From NCBI GenBank assembly GCA_903813345.2, contig CAIIXF020000001.1:20729915-20793914 (forward strand): a DNA stretch of 64,000 nt. Direction: 5' to 3'. The notes beneath the pieces were generated by a model, which was not told the origin of the DNA, ran no database searches, and saw only the letters and a program-made list of their open reading frames with translations. The position numbers were made by a program, and so were the translations under genes. The DNA is from Owenia fusiformis. Taxonomy: Eukaryota; Annelida; Polychaeta; Sabellida; Oweniidae. Below are positions 38,801-49,737 of the stretch, piece by piece (the stretch's first letter is position 1; every line of letters begins with the position of its first letter).

Positions 38801-41455
38801 AATCTAAGTTTTTTTCAAGTTTCTCAAATCCTGACACTACACTTCAATATTTTTGGCTGAATTTTTGCATACCGATAGATATTAGTATTCTATTAGTCTT
38901 AGCCTTTTGCCGTCTAGAGAAATTTTGCCTAGATTTTGAGATATTGAAGGTCAAAAAAAGGTCAAAAAAGGTCTTTTTTCAACTTGCTTCAAATTGACCA
39001 AATTTTTTTTTAAAACTCATCTACAAGTTCTCAGGATTCCAAATCTGACCTTATTTTTGACCTTTGACCTTTGATTGACCTTCAGTGACCTCTGAAAGGT
39101 AAAAAAAGTTGATTTTTCAAATCAATTTTCTGGATTCACATTTAGGTATATTTATTCACAAAAGACCTTCTGAGGTCTAAAAAAGTAAAATTTGCAAGGT
39201 CAAAGGTCAAGGTCATCAAACGAAATCACAAACTGTGTTTTCTAAGTTTCTCAAAATTGGAGACTACAAATCAATTTTTTTTACTGAAAGTCAGAATATG
39301 TATTCCTCTAAAGGTTCTACACATATTAGCAATTGACAATTTATTAAAATTTTGCTCCAGTTTTGAGATATTAGAACTCAAAAACTGAAAAAAGGTCAAA
39401 TTTCGAAATTTTTCAAGGTCAAATTTCAACTTGCTCTAAATTGACCAAACTTTTTTTTAAAACTCATCTACAAGTTCTCAGGATTCCAAATCTAACCTTA
39501 CTTTTGACCTTTGATCTTTGGTTGACCTTCAGTGACCTCCGAAAGGTCAAAAAAGTTGTTTTTTCAAATCGATTTTCTGGATTCAAATTTAGGTATATTA
39601 ATTCACAAAAGACCTTCTGAGGTCTAAAAAAGTAAAATTTGCAAGGTCAAAGGTCAAGGTCATCAAACGAAATCACAAATTGTGTTTTCTAAGTTTCTCA
39701 AAATTGGAGACTACAAATCAATATTTTTAAATGAAAGTCAGAATATATATTCCTCTACTAAAGGTTCTACACATATTAGCAATTGATTATCTATTAAAAT
39801 TTGGCTCCAGTTTTGAGATATTATAGCTCAAAAACTGAAAAAAGGTCAAATTTCGTAAATTTTTCAAGGTCAAATTTCAACTTGCATTAATTCGACCAAA
39901 CCTTTTTTAAAAATCATCTACAAGTTGTCTGGAGTTCATATATGACCTTGTATTAGAGATTTGACCTTTGGCTGGCCTTTGAATGTTCAGAAACGAATAT
40001 AGGGCCTCCGTAAGATTGCTTGCAATCTTAGATCGTTAGATCTCTAGTTATTATTTATTCTTCTCTGCACTTTTTCTCCTACTTCTAACTAGATTTCAAC
40101 TATCTACTATATGAACCTACTAGGGACCTAGGTTGAACTTACCGGGAAAGGAATTTTTATCTAGGTCAAGGTCAAAGGTCAAAATCTAGGTCAAATCAAA
40201 GTTTTTTCTAAGTTTCTCAGATTTCGTCCTCATACTTCATTATTTTTTGCGATGAATTAAAATGTAACTAGATATAAGCATTCCCTACAAATTACTCACT
40301 ATATGTTCGCGTTAATTTTTTACCGTTTTTGAGATAATTGACGTAAAAAAACGGTAAAAATTGGTCATTTTTCAACTTGCTTCAAATTGACCAATTTTTT
40401 TTTTTAAAATCATCTACAAGTTCTCAGGAACTCAAATCTGACCTTAGTTTTGACCTTTGACCTTTGGTTGACCTTCAGTGACCTTCGAAAGGTCAAAAAA
40501 GTTGATTTTTCAAATTGATTTTCTGGATTCAAATTTAGGTACATTTGATCACAAAAGACCCACTGAGGTCTAAAAAAGTAAAATTTGCAAGGTCAAAGGT
40601 CAAGGTCATCAAACTAAATCATAAACTGTGTTTTCTAAGTTTCTAAGTTTTGGTGACTACAAATCAATATTTTTTCATGAAAGTCAGGATATATATTCCT
40701 CTATAGGTTATACACATATTAGCAATTGACTATTTATTAAAATTGTGTACCAGTTTTGAGATATTAGAACTCAAAAACTGAAAAAAGGTCAAATTTCGAA
40801 ACTTTTCAAGACTAAATTTCAACTTGCTTCAAATTGACCAAATGTTTTTTTTAAAATCATCTACAAGTTCTCAGGAACTCAAATCTGACCTTAGTTTTGA
40901 CCTTTGACCTTTGGTTGACCTTCAGTGACCTTCTAAAGGTCAAAAAAGTTGATTTTTTAAATTGATTTTCTGGATTCAAATTTAGGTATATTTGATCACA
41001 AAAGACCCACTGAGGTCTAAAAAAAGTAAGACTTGCAAGGTCAAAGGTCAAGGTCATCAAACTTAATCACAAACTGTGTTTTCTAAGTTTCTAAGTTTTG
41101 GTGACTACAAATCAATATCTTTTCATGAAAGTCAGGATATATATTCCTCTATAGGTTCTACACATATTAGCAATTGACTATTTATTAAAATTGGGTACCA
41201 GTTTTGAGATATTAGAACTCAAAAACCGAAAAAAGGTCTAATGTTGAAATTTTTCAAGGTCAAACTTCACATTGCTTCAAATTGACCAAACTTTTTTTTT
41301 AAAATCATCTACAAGATGCCTGGAGTTCATATATGACCTTGTTTTTAAGATTTGACCTTTGGCTGACCTTTAAATGTTCAAAAAAGCCTACGGGGCCTCC
41401 GTAAGATTGCTTGCAATCTTTATACGATTGCTTGCAATCTTATACATCTAGTTAT
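35805..41455. repeat. Large tandem element with GGAGGCC termini
   Basis: It begins with four copies of an approximately 50-65 bp unit built on the hairpin GGAGGCCCC(A/T)(A/T)CGGGGGGCCTCC (near 35821, 35871, 35930 and 35995) and an ATT microsatellite at about 36031-36060. Four tandem units of about 1.2-1.4 kb follow, each opening TTCTTCCTCCCTCTTTTTC and CTTGGCGGGAAAGGAATTTT (near 36060, 37280, 38665 and 40065). Each closes with GGGCCTCCGTAAGATTGCTTG. Within units are subrepeats carrying CAACTTGCTTCAAATTGACC and many AGGTCA words. The closing GGGCCTCC is the inverse of the opening GGAGGCCC, so the whole is transposon-like with an amplified interior. The four open frames of 60-83 codons inside it are repeat artefacts. 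Confidence 0.85.
36592..36610 (+). promoter_or_regulatory. AGGTCA direct repeats (DR1 plus DR0), example site
   Basis: AGGTCAAAGGTCAAGGTCA is a perfect one-base-spaced direct repeat of the nuclear-receptor half-site followed by an unspaced third half-site, and TCAAGGTCA within it matches the SF-1/ERR extended half-site. Near-identical clusters recur in the same repeat at about 37040, 37398, 37818, 38262, 38774, 39199, 39643, 40167, 40592 and 41038. Binding is inference. Confidence 0.4.
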
Positions 41456-41620
41456 AGATTATAGTTTAGATGGAAAAGATTAATATGTATCACATTGTAT
41501 GAACATTTCTTTTTGTAGTTTCATTGTTACAGCTATAGTTTGTTGTATTTATAGTGACTATAGCATCATTGTAATCGATTAGAATCTCATACTTAGTTAG
41601 GATGGGATAACAACAGGTAA

Positions 41621-41870
41621 TTGTTATCCCATTGAACGAAGTTAGGTGGGATATATGAAACACCTCCGTCCCTCTGTCCATCTGTCCGTCCGGGCAATAA
41701 CTCAAATACCATTGGCCCAATTTTGTTCCTATTTTGTACACATATACCCTATGGAGGTAGAAGTTCTGCTCGAAAGCCGATCTTCAAAATGGCCACTCAT
41801 TTGAAAATGGCGGCTATTTTAGTGCTGATTTTACAGTAATTTAGATACAATATGTAAAAATGACACTTTT
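41621..41870. repeat. Dispersed repeat fragment with GTCCGTCCGGGCAATAACTC
   Basis: The block opens TTATCCCATTGAACGAAG and continues through CTCTGTCCATCTGTCCGTCC to a GC-richer segment with AAAATGG words. Its composition differs sharply from the intron around it, and a related opening (TTATCCCACTGGACAAAG) occurs near 5732. It looks like a dispersed element, but only one full copy is in view and the right boundary is uncertain. Confidence 0.4.
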
Positions 41871-44184
41871 GGTAGAAGGCGACCATTTTGAAAATGGCAC
41901 ACTGTCTAGTGACACTTTTTGTAGAAGGTGGAATTTGCTACGCTTTGACGTTTTGGTTGTTGTCTAGTTGTATTTATCATGGTGACAGGATATGGTTTAT
42001 TTTTAATTTTCAACCAGTGGCAGAATCCCCTTTACTAATGATTTTTCTCTTGTTTTTGATAATAGACTTTGTCATTTTCAAAACTTTTTAATGAATCAGT
42101 TATATAAACTTGTAAATAATCTGGAGATGAACTGTGAATTTCCCTCTGGATGAAACTTATATTCAGAACCTTCCATCATACATTATAATGGTACCATATA
42201 TGGAATTTATAAAAAGTGAATGGCATATAAAATATGAGATAATAAACGTCACATAAAAATAGATTTTATAACTTCATTTACATCATTTAAAGGTTGCCGA
42301 ATGAATTATATGCTGGATTCTCATAAAAATATTTATTGGCAGGAATTACTTGGGAGGTTATAATTCTGTTTTCTGATTTAACGTATCTACAATGAAAACC
42401 TTAGTATGTTTTATTAAGAATATAAATTGATGTCATGAGTTACATTGACACGCCAGCCAACTTGGTATTTAAGTTTCATTTTATGTCATCCTTTTGTGTC
42501 AGTTCAATCCAGCCAAAGGTCTTTATGGTCTTTGAAACTAATCATCTATATCTGATTCAATATATGAAATTATCTTGGTGCATTCTGACCCCCTCTTTTC
42601 TGCCGTTTGCATCTGCCATTTTGGAAAGTTCAAGACAAAGGGGTACAGTTTTTGTGATTATCTTGGTGTTAAAGGGGTATATTGAACAACCCTGTGTCAG
42701 CTACAACCATTGACTGTTTAAAGCCTATTCTTTGACCAACATATCATGCCAGATAGTATGACGTTTATAATATTTTATCTCAAAATATATATTCATAAAC
42801 GTGACATAAAATAAGGTAAACAACCTTTTGATGGTATTATTTATTTTCCGCTTGATTAACATGTTTTTTTTCAGTTTGTATATTAGGATAGGTGATCGTG
42901 ATCTTTATCTTGATCGTCCTGCTTTTTTGTCATCACCATTTTTCTAAAATGTTATGATTTCAGTGTATTTTCTGTGATAACATACAGTACATATTTTGAA
43001 ATCAGTGTGGGAATACAAGCATATAATTTTTGTAATAATGACAGTGATCATTAATAATTGATATGTTTCACATTGTGATAAATTGATATCTGTCTCTATA
43101 TTATAGAGACTCTCTAAATTTATTTATTCTGAGCAAGGAGTAACATGTTGATCATATTATAAAAATGCCCAATTTGAATGAATTGGCCAAAATAGCAAGA
43201 CATGAATTATACAATCAATAATTGATCATATAAATTTAATTGTGTGAATATATAAAAATCAGGCACTTCATTTGCCTAGAAAAGCAGAGAATATTAGGTA
43301 CTTAAGCAAAAGTTTTGGTATTTTAACCATGCGTAACAACCTTTTAAGGTCTAGTTAAACCTCATTTTCTTGATTGCATCTATTGATCTCGTAATGTGTT
43401 TAGCCTACACTAATTCTCAGCAGGAATATATTATATAACATAATTAAGAACAAGACTATAGATATAGTTCTAATCAGAATGTGTTCTAAACCCTGTTGGG
43501 AGTTTATCCTATATGAGATAATGTTGACATTTTGACATCTCCTTTAGGAGACCATGGGATATATGTTGATGATGCTGGGAGTTAGTCCAGGTAAATCACT
43601 TCATGTCAAACCTAAATATTTGAGGAAAAGAAATATTTATGAGATGAAGTGTTCTCCACAAGATTTTTTCTCAAATAGGTGCAAAATTCTCATTTTCAAA
43701 AATCAGTCCAAAATTGGAATTTTTTTTCTCAAATAGGTGCAAAATTCTCATTTTCAAAAATCAGCCCAAAATTGGTAAAAATGTGCTAGTTTTTCATGAT
43801 TTTTTCTCATTTTCTAGTAGGTGCAAAAGAATTTTCAGGTGGATGCGTGCCTATTTTTAAAATCTCAGGTGGGTGATACACCCACTAATTTACTTTAATG
43901 CTTGAGAGATCATTGAGATGAGTTAATTTTGACAAGGCATGGGTATGTCAGACAAAAATTAAACATGTACTGCTCAATTAAGACTAATTGACAAGTTAAC
44001 TAAAATGTCTGCAAATAACATCTATTATTTAAAGTATAATTTGTTAGACATGTCTTACTTTGACATGTCTTCCATCATCGATGTGTGCTGTATACTGAAA
44101 AGCATACAGAACAATGAATCAAATGTATTACTATACTTGATTCATTATGCCACCAAATAAAGTTTGAGTAGTGATATAGAGAAG
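41871..44184. other. Intron 2, with one local 58-bp duplication
   Basis: AT-rich intronic sequence. A 58-bp unit (AATAGGTGCAAAATTCTCAT and onward) is duplicated in tandem at about 43664-43780. The open frame at 42435-42713 has no recognisable domain. Confidence 0.4.
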
Positions 44185-45038
44185 CCATCCATCCATCTAT
44201 CCACCCATCCATCCATCCATCCATCCATCCATCCCATCCATCTATCCATCCATCCATCCATCCATTCATCCATCTATCCCATCCATCCATCCATCTATCC
44301 CATCCATCCATCTTTCCCTCCATCCATCCATCCATCCATCCACCCATCCATCCATCTATCCATCCATTTATCCATCCATCCATCTATCCATCCATCCATC
44401 CATCTATCTCATCCATCTATCCATCCATCCATCCATCTATCTATCCCATCCATCCATCTATCCCATCCATCCATCCATCCCTTCATCCATCCATCCATCC
44501 ATCCATCCATCCATCCATCTATCCATCCATCTATCCCATCCATCCATCTATCCATCTATCCCATCCATCTATCCCTCCATCCATCCATCCATCTATCCAT
44601 CCATTCATCCATCTATCCATCTATCCATCCATCCATCCATCTATCCATCCATCTGTCCATCCATCCATCCATCCATCCATCCATCCATCCATCCATCCAT
44701 CCATCTATCCATCCATCCATCTATCCATCCATCCATCCATCCATCCATCTATCCATCCATCCATCCATCTATCCATCCATCCATCTATCCCATCCATCTA
44801 TCCCTCCATCCATCCATCCATCTATCCATCCATTCATCCATCTATTCATCTATCCCTCCATCCATCCATCTATCCATCCATTCATCCATCTATCCATCTA
44901 TCCCTTCATCCATCCATCCATCCATCCATCCATCCATCCATCCATCCATCCATCTATCCATCCATCCATCCATCCATCTATCTCTCCATCCATCCATCCA
45001 TCCATCCATCCATCCATCCATCCATCCATCTATCCATC
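44185..45038. repeat. (ATCC)n tetranucleotide microsatellite, about 850 bp
   Basis: A nearly uninterrupted ATCC/CATC tract with scattered CTAT, CCCAT, TTCAT and CCCTC variants. It keeps long open frames on both strands (HPSI repeats forward, DGWM repeats reverse) simply because its variants avoid stops. These are not genes. It lies in intron 2 of the agrin-like gene, upstream of FS1. Confidence 0.97.
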
Positions 45039-46436
45039 AACTAACTGATATGAAGCAAGCATAAATTATTAATTAAAGGCAGTTCTGCAAAATAATTCAG
45101 GAGTTTGAATCTAGTCAAAATTTATTTTTATCATCTGAACTTATTTTGTTTTGATTATTGGATATCCAGAAGGTTGTTTCAGTCATCACTATGAATCTTG
45201 ATCTCTAATAAATGAGACTTGGGAAGTCAAGTATGAGAATATCACTCATTTAGAGATTAGAGTTTGTCTTTGTTAATTAATCTTAGATTGATCACTGATC
45301 AGTATAGACTAGAAGATTTCACGCCATGTCGCATATTGCCCGTAGTTTTACATTAGCAGCGGAACAAACATACTCATAGATCAAAGCAAATGTACTTATT
45401 TCAGAACTCAATTTCATCTGTTAATTTATTTTTTGTTCAGTCAATACCTTTGATCTTATTTTTCTGTTTAAGAAAGGTGGAGTAAGAGTTAGTATCCATT
45501 CTAATATGGACACAAACAGGTTAAACATTTAAGCCCATGTCTTGCTCCACCTCCCCCAGATTCCCTCTCTAACTAGGGACATAGATATCAAGTGAGGGGA
45601 TGCGTTTACTGAGGTTTGATGCGAGATTACAAAAACTGACACTCTTGGTCAAGTTAATACACAAATTAGCAGTGTGTTATTTGCTTTTATTATACGACAT
45701 TGTAAAAAGTCAAAAGTGGTTGAGTATTACTAATGGTTAATATGTAGCATGATATTAACAGTGGTTGCACTGGACAGGATAATAAAACAAAAATGAAAAT
45801 GAATTTAAAAAAGTGAAGGATCATTCTCGCCTTAGTGACTAGAGCCATGTTAATGGCCTCATTATGGGTAACTTTACGCTTGATTGAGATCAGTTTAAGT
45901 AAAGTTCAGCAGAGAAAGTTAGTAAATATCCATTGTTCTTTTTGTTAAACCAAAATAAGCTGACTTTATAGCTGCTTTATTTACCACTAGGGGATTAGAG
46001 GATTTGTGCTGCAGAAGGATAACGGGCTAAAAAGTTACATTATTTATTGTATTATGTATTTAGTAACATTGAGTTTGTGCAGTCAGGCGAAGAGGTATAT
46101 TTGCAAACTGAATAATAATTGTTACTTACTGGTTTCAGTGAAACTGTTGATCTCTAATACATTCTTAAGCATTCTTTTGTTTTCTTGGAGATATTTTCCT
46201 ACTCACCTCTCCTTATCTTGTGCTAAAAGTCTGTAAGAATATGTAAAAATGTTCTTCAAGCCTGTTCTTGGAGTAAATATCATACTTACCTTAATGTATG
46301 CATGCTTGTTCTCACAAAATAAATAAAACATACATATTACTAACCTTTCCTGGCATATGGATGCTTGTTATCACAAAATTAGACAGCTGAAAACAAATAA
46401 GATTTAAAATAATTTTTTTGATAATTTCCATTTCAG
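45039..46436. other. End of intron 2, no feature seen
   Basis: AT-rich intronic sequence ending in a T-rich tract and TTTCAG acceptor before FS1. Confidence 0.5.
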
Positions 46437-46649
46437 CTCCTTGTGAAATGAAGTTTTGCGCATTTGGCGCAGTTTGTCTAGTCAAAGAGGGTACGAAGGA
46501 GGCTTACTGCTCATGCTCAGAAACATGTAACAATGTCTTTGCACCCGTGTGCGGGAACGATGAGGTGACATACCAATCTCTCTGCCATTTACGTCAAGCT
46601 AGCTGCACTCAACAACGCAAGATCAAAGTCAGATCACAAGGCACATGTG
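46437..46649 (+). CDS. AGRN: Agrin-like, follistatin domain FS1 exon
   Basis: The 213-base exon, phase 1 to phase 1, encodes one complete follistatin module (APCEMKFCAFGAVCLVKEG to GTCG). All ten cysteines are present: the N-terminal EGF-like hairpin has C..C..C..C.C..C, followed by the Kazal-like part with APVCGNDEVTYQSLC and SC..TC. FGAVC, APVCG and QQRKIK close to the final cysteine are recognisably like the first follistatin domain of vertebrate agrin. Agrin uses such modules as a rigid extracellular, proteoglycan-bearing stalk (family knowledge). The exon is flanked by TTTCAG and GTAAGA. A single-exon, phase 1-1 module is the usual layout for shuffled follistatin domains. Other multi-follistatin proteins such as TMEFF have only two modules, so agrin fits better. 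Confidence 0.85.
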
Positions 46650-47010
46650 GTAAGAACTGAACTCATTTCTGTTGTATAGCTTGAACATATTCTTTGAATT
46701 ATGGCCAACTTAATTTTTTGTGTTCTCTTAAATCTTTTAGCCTTGGTTTATTTACTATTTTGTGTTGATTATTTTAGGTATTTAACAGGCTGACCCAAAA
46801 TGCAACCTTTTCTCAATTTATGTTCTTGAAATTTCTTTTGCATATAGAATGTTCAATTATTGTTAACCAATGCATTTGGTATATAGAGATGCTGTATGTC
46901 AAAAAATACTTATGAGTTTTGGGACACCCTGTAGACTACAATTTAAAGTGTGGCATCTTCTTGATTCTCAAGTCAGGAACAATAGATAAGATGTCATGGG
47001 TATTGCAATG

Positions 47011-47207
47011 CCATGGGCGTAGCGCTATTTTTTTAAGTAGTACGTCACCACGGGATACGTCACCACGGGAGCCCACATGGGAGCAAGATTTGAGAGAACC
47101 AAAGAAGCATTCAGGGGGTCTGTGGGGTTCTACCCCTAGGAAAATTTGGAAAAAAATTTGAAATTTGGTTGTATATGGTGCGAATTTGAAACCGCTACGC
47201 CCATGAA
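47011..47207. mobile_element. MITE with CATGGGCGTAGCG inverted ends
   Basis: CATGGGCGTAGCG at the left (47012-47024) is matched exactly by its complement CGCTACGCCCATG at 47193-47205. TGCAATG occurs at 47004-47010 and again at 47208-47214, a 7-bp (possibly 8-bp, one mismatch) target duplication of the size expected for hAT-like elements. The interior has a duplicated ACGTCACCACGGGA motif. It lies in intron 3 and is non-coding. Confidence 0.85.
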
Positions 47208-47214
47208 TGCAATG

Positions 47215-49370
47215 GTATGATAGGTCTCATATAATTTATTGCATAGTACTTAAATGATTTTCAGGAATGCTTCAATGAAAATATATATTTTCAGTCCTTT
47301 ACTTTGTCTAATACAGCAGGGGTGCCATCTATTCTTAGAAAAAAATAAATAAATAAATGATCAGTAAGCAGATTCTATATTCTAAGTTCTATACATTACT
47401 GCCATCTTTTTAAATAAACCTGCAGAACAAGTATTTCTACATTGTCTACTATTATGGTACCATGCATGTGTTTAGATGGTACTTTTACATTGAAAAAACA
47501 TAACCCAAAAATGCCTTGAAATACAGAACTAAAGATATAGTAAATGTATCTTAAGTGAATAAAACTGATTTTTGTCCACATAGGTATTGATATTCTAATA
47601 ATATGTTATATATGGAAGTGAATCTAAATTTCTGAAAATTGAATCTAAAATCTACGAATTGTTCATACTTTTCAAGGAAAATTCAGATATGCATCAAAAT
47701 TCTACGGATTGTTCATACTTTTCACAGAAATTGATCGACATGTCAGTACATCACTCATCACTATTCAATTAAATCCTAATTACATCCAACATCATCTGAA
47801 AATCCTTAATTCTCTATGACTCTTAGCATCAATTATGCATGGGTATAAAGACCCATAATTCAAACAAGCATGGTAATACTGTAATTAATTAAATAAAGTT
47901 CATCACAAATAAAGAAATAGAAGTCAATATATCAAGTGTTATGAATACTCTTAGCATAATTAATATTTTGTTTTATCATTATTTTTCTTTATTATTTTTT
48001 TAATGTTCTGTATAACTTGACGCACCTTTGCATGCAAAACTTAAGAGTGTCACTGTTTCAAAAGTGTGGATCGAAATGAATAAATAAATAATAAAATACC
48101 TGGTTAGAAAAAGTGTGAACTGAATTGTATTTTTCTTATAAAGCAATTACTCTGGACACTTTGAGTCCATTTATATGCATTTATGTTATTATTTATTTAT
48201 ATTATTTATTTATTTATGTTATTTATTTATTTTCAATAGGAAAATTATTCATGCATTGAGACTGCAAAATCCTTGAATGAAATGGTTTGCTAAAAAGTCA
48301 AGGTTATCATATACTAAGTTATCCAAGTCTCAATGTGAAATGTCACAGTGTGTTGAAATATATCATTAAAGGTGGAGGGAAGCAAAGAGAAATATGAACA
48401 TGTCACACATCAATGCGGAAATTTTAAAACAATGATTGAATTTATTCAATTTTGTTACAATAAATCAACATTATAACTTGTGATCTCATTCAGAATTCTC
48501 TTTTTAATAGAATTTGTGTGTTCTTTCGATAATGAATTGATGACGAACATGTTAAGTATGTAATTACATCAAATTGACGTACCACCTTCAGTGAAGAACA
48601 GAGAATCTTGTAGAGCAACACCAATAGTATATGATATTCTGAGCTTTCTTCTATGCTTTTCTTTTATGTTTTTCTTCATTTACCATTCTGTTTTTAATTT
48701 GAATCATTTTGTGGTCATAAATACAATTAGAATTGTATTATTTCCCAAAATTAAATTATTGTCAAAATATATTCTTCCCCATTTAAGATAATTTAAACAG
48801 AAAAAAAACTACAAAATTTGCTGCAATTTTGGAGAGTGGTTTTCTTTAAAAAAAATCATATTTTGGTGTCTAAATAATTAGATGCGAAAGGTGTTCAAAT
48901 AATTAAATTAACACATCCTATATTATATTAATAATTGTATTAATAGATTTATGATATTAATTCTAATGAATATCTTGTAAGTACATCTCAGAACTATCTC
49001 ATATTCATCTCAGACCTTGCATGCAAAGTGGCATTGTTCACCACAGCAATGTACATACATCACAATCTTTCCCTCCTATCACGATAGATTTAAATTTTTA
49101 ATGACATTGCATTTATGATAAGATTACTAAGCATGAGGAGTAAGCTTAAGCTGGATTAAAGTCAGTAAAGATCAGTTTAGGAAATACAATCTTTACACAT
49201 CAATGTACCAGATCACATCTTGGATTACCGTTAGATTTTCTAGTGTTGTCGCGTTTCCTCCAACGCCTCAGAGTCCCAAGACTAATTTGTATGGATGGAA
49301 CAAGTTTTTGTCGCTGAAGAGGTGTATTGATCAATCAAGGAGTACAAAGTGAAATAGTTGCTAGCTCAGG
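47215..49370. other. Intron 3, no gene recognised
   Basis: AT-rich intronic sequence with a TTTA-rich patch around 48185-48235. No exon was identified. Confidence 0.45.
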
Positions 49371-49500
49371 ATGCTCTACGGCTCAAAGAATCATGGACCT
49401 CTATGGATTTGGCTGAACTCAAGTTATACAATTACATTCCTAACTACATTGCTCATAATATTTATACATTTTACAAATTGTTGTTATGTTTTTCCACCAG
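49371..49500 (+). other. Possible alternative first exon fused to FS2 (in-frame hydrophobic leader)
   Basis: An ATG at 49371, preceded by an in-frame TAG at 49362-49364, opens a 43-codon frame that runs without a stop straight into the FS2 exon in the correct phase. Residues about 19-41 (TITFLTTLLIIFIHFTNCCY) form a hydrophobic segment that could be a signal peptide or membrane anchor. If transcribed from its own promoter it would give an isoform starting at FS2. The alternative is that it is simply the pyrimidine-rich intron end, which translates to hydrophobic residues by chance. Confidence 0.25.
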
Positions 49501-49737
49501 AAACTCGAGATCCTTGTGAGGACAAGGAATGCCACTTTGGAGCGAGGTGTGTGTCCTCGTTAGACAGTTCACAAGCGCGATGTGAGTGCCAACAGGAGTG
49601 TCACACGTATGGAGACTCTGTGGATAGTACGCCTGTCTGTGGGACTGATGGTGTCGACTACCCCAATATGTGTGAATTACGCAAAGCTGCTTGTAACCAA
49701 TTTAAGGAATTAAGAGTACATTATTACGGCAAATGTG
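49501..49737 (+). CDS. AGRN: Agrin-like, follistatin domain FS2 exon
   Basis: A 237-base exon, phase 1 at both ends, between TTTTTCCACCAG and GTATGT. It encodes a full ten-cysteine follistatin module starting ETRDPCEDKECHFGARC, with the Kazal core TPVCGTDGVDYPNMC and ending YYGKCG. It is 21-24 bases longer than the other modules. The additional residues lie mainly before the sixth-seventh cysteine interval, where CHTYGDSVDSTPVCG replaces the usual shorter C-to-PVCG spacing, and at the N-terminal linker (ETR). The role is as a spacer module in the extracellular stalk. The assignment to agrin is by family architecture and its neighbours. Confidence 0.85.

Noticed and set aside
42435-42713. 92-codon open frame on the + strand
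   Set aside because: No domain or conservation signal visible, and no splice or start context. Treated as chance.
43546-43590. Possible exon before GTAAAT, or a short first exon MGYMLMMLGVSP joining FS1 in phase 1
   Set aside because: As an internal phase 1 exon it contains a stop. As a first exon it is only 12 codons with no promoter evidence, and a phase match alone has a one-in-three chance.
44164-45048. 294-codon open frame (HPSI repeats), and a 102-codon frame on the other strand
   Set aside because: Both are translations of the (ATCC)n microsatellite, with no non-repeat sequence and no domain.
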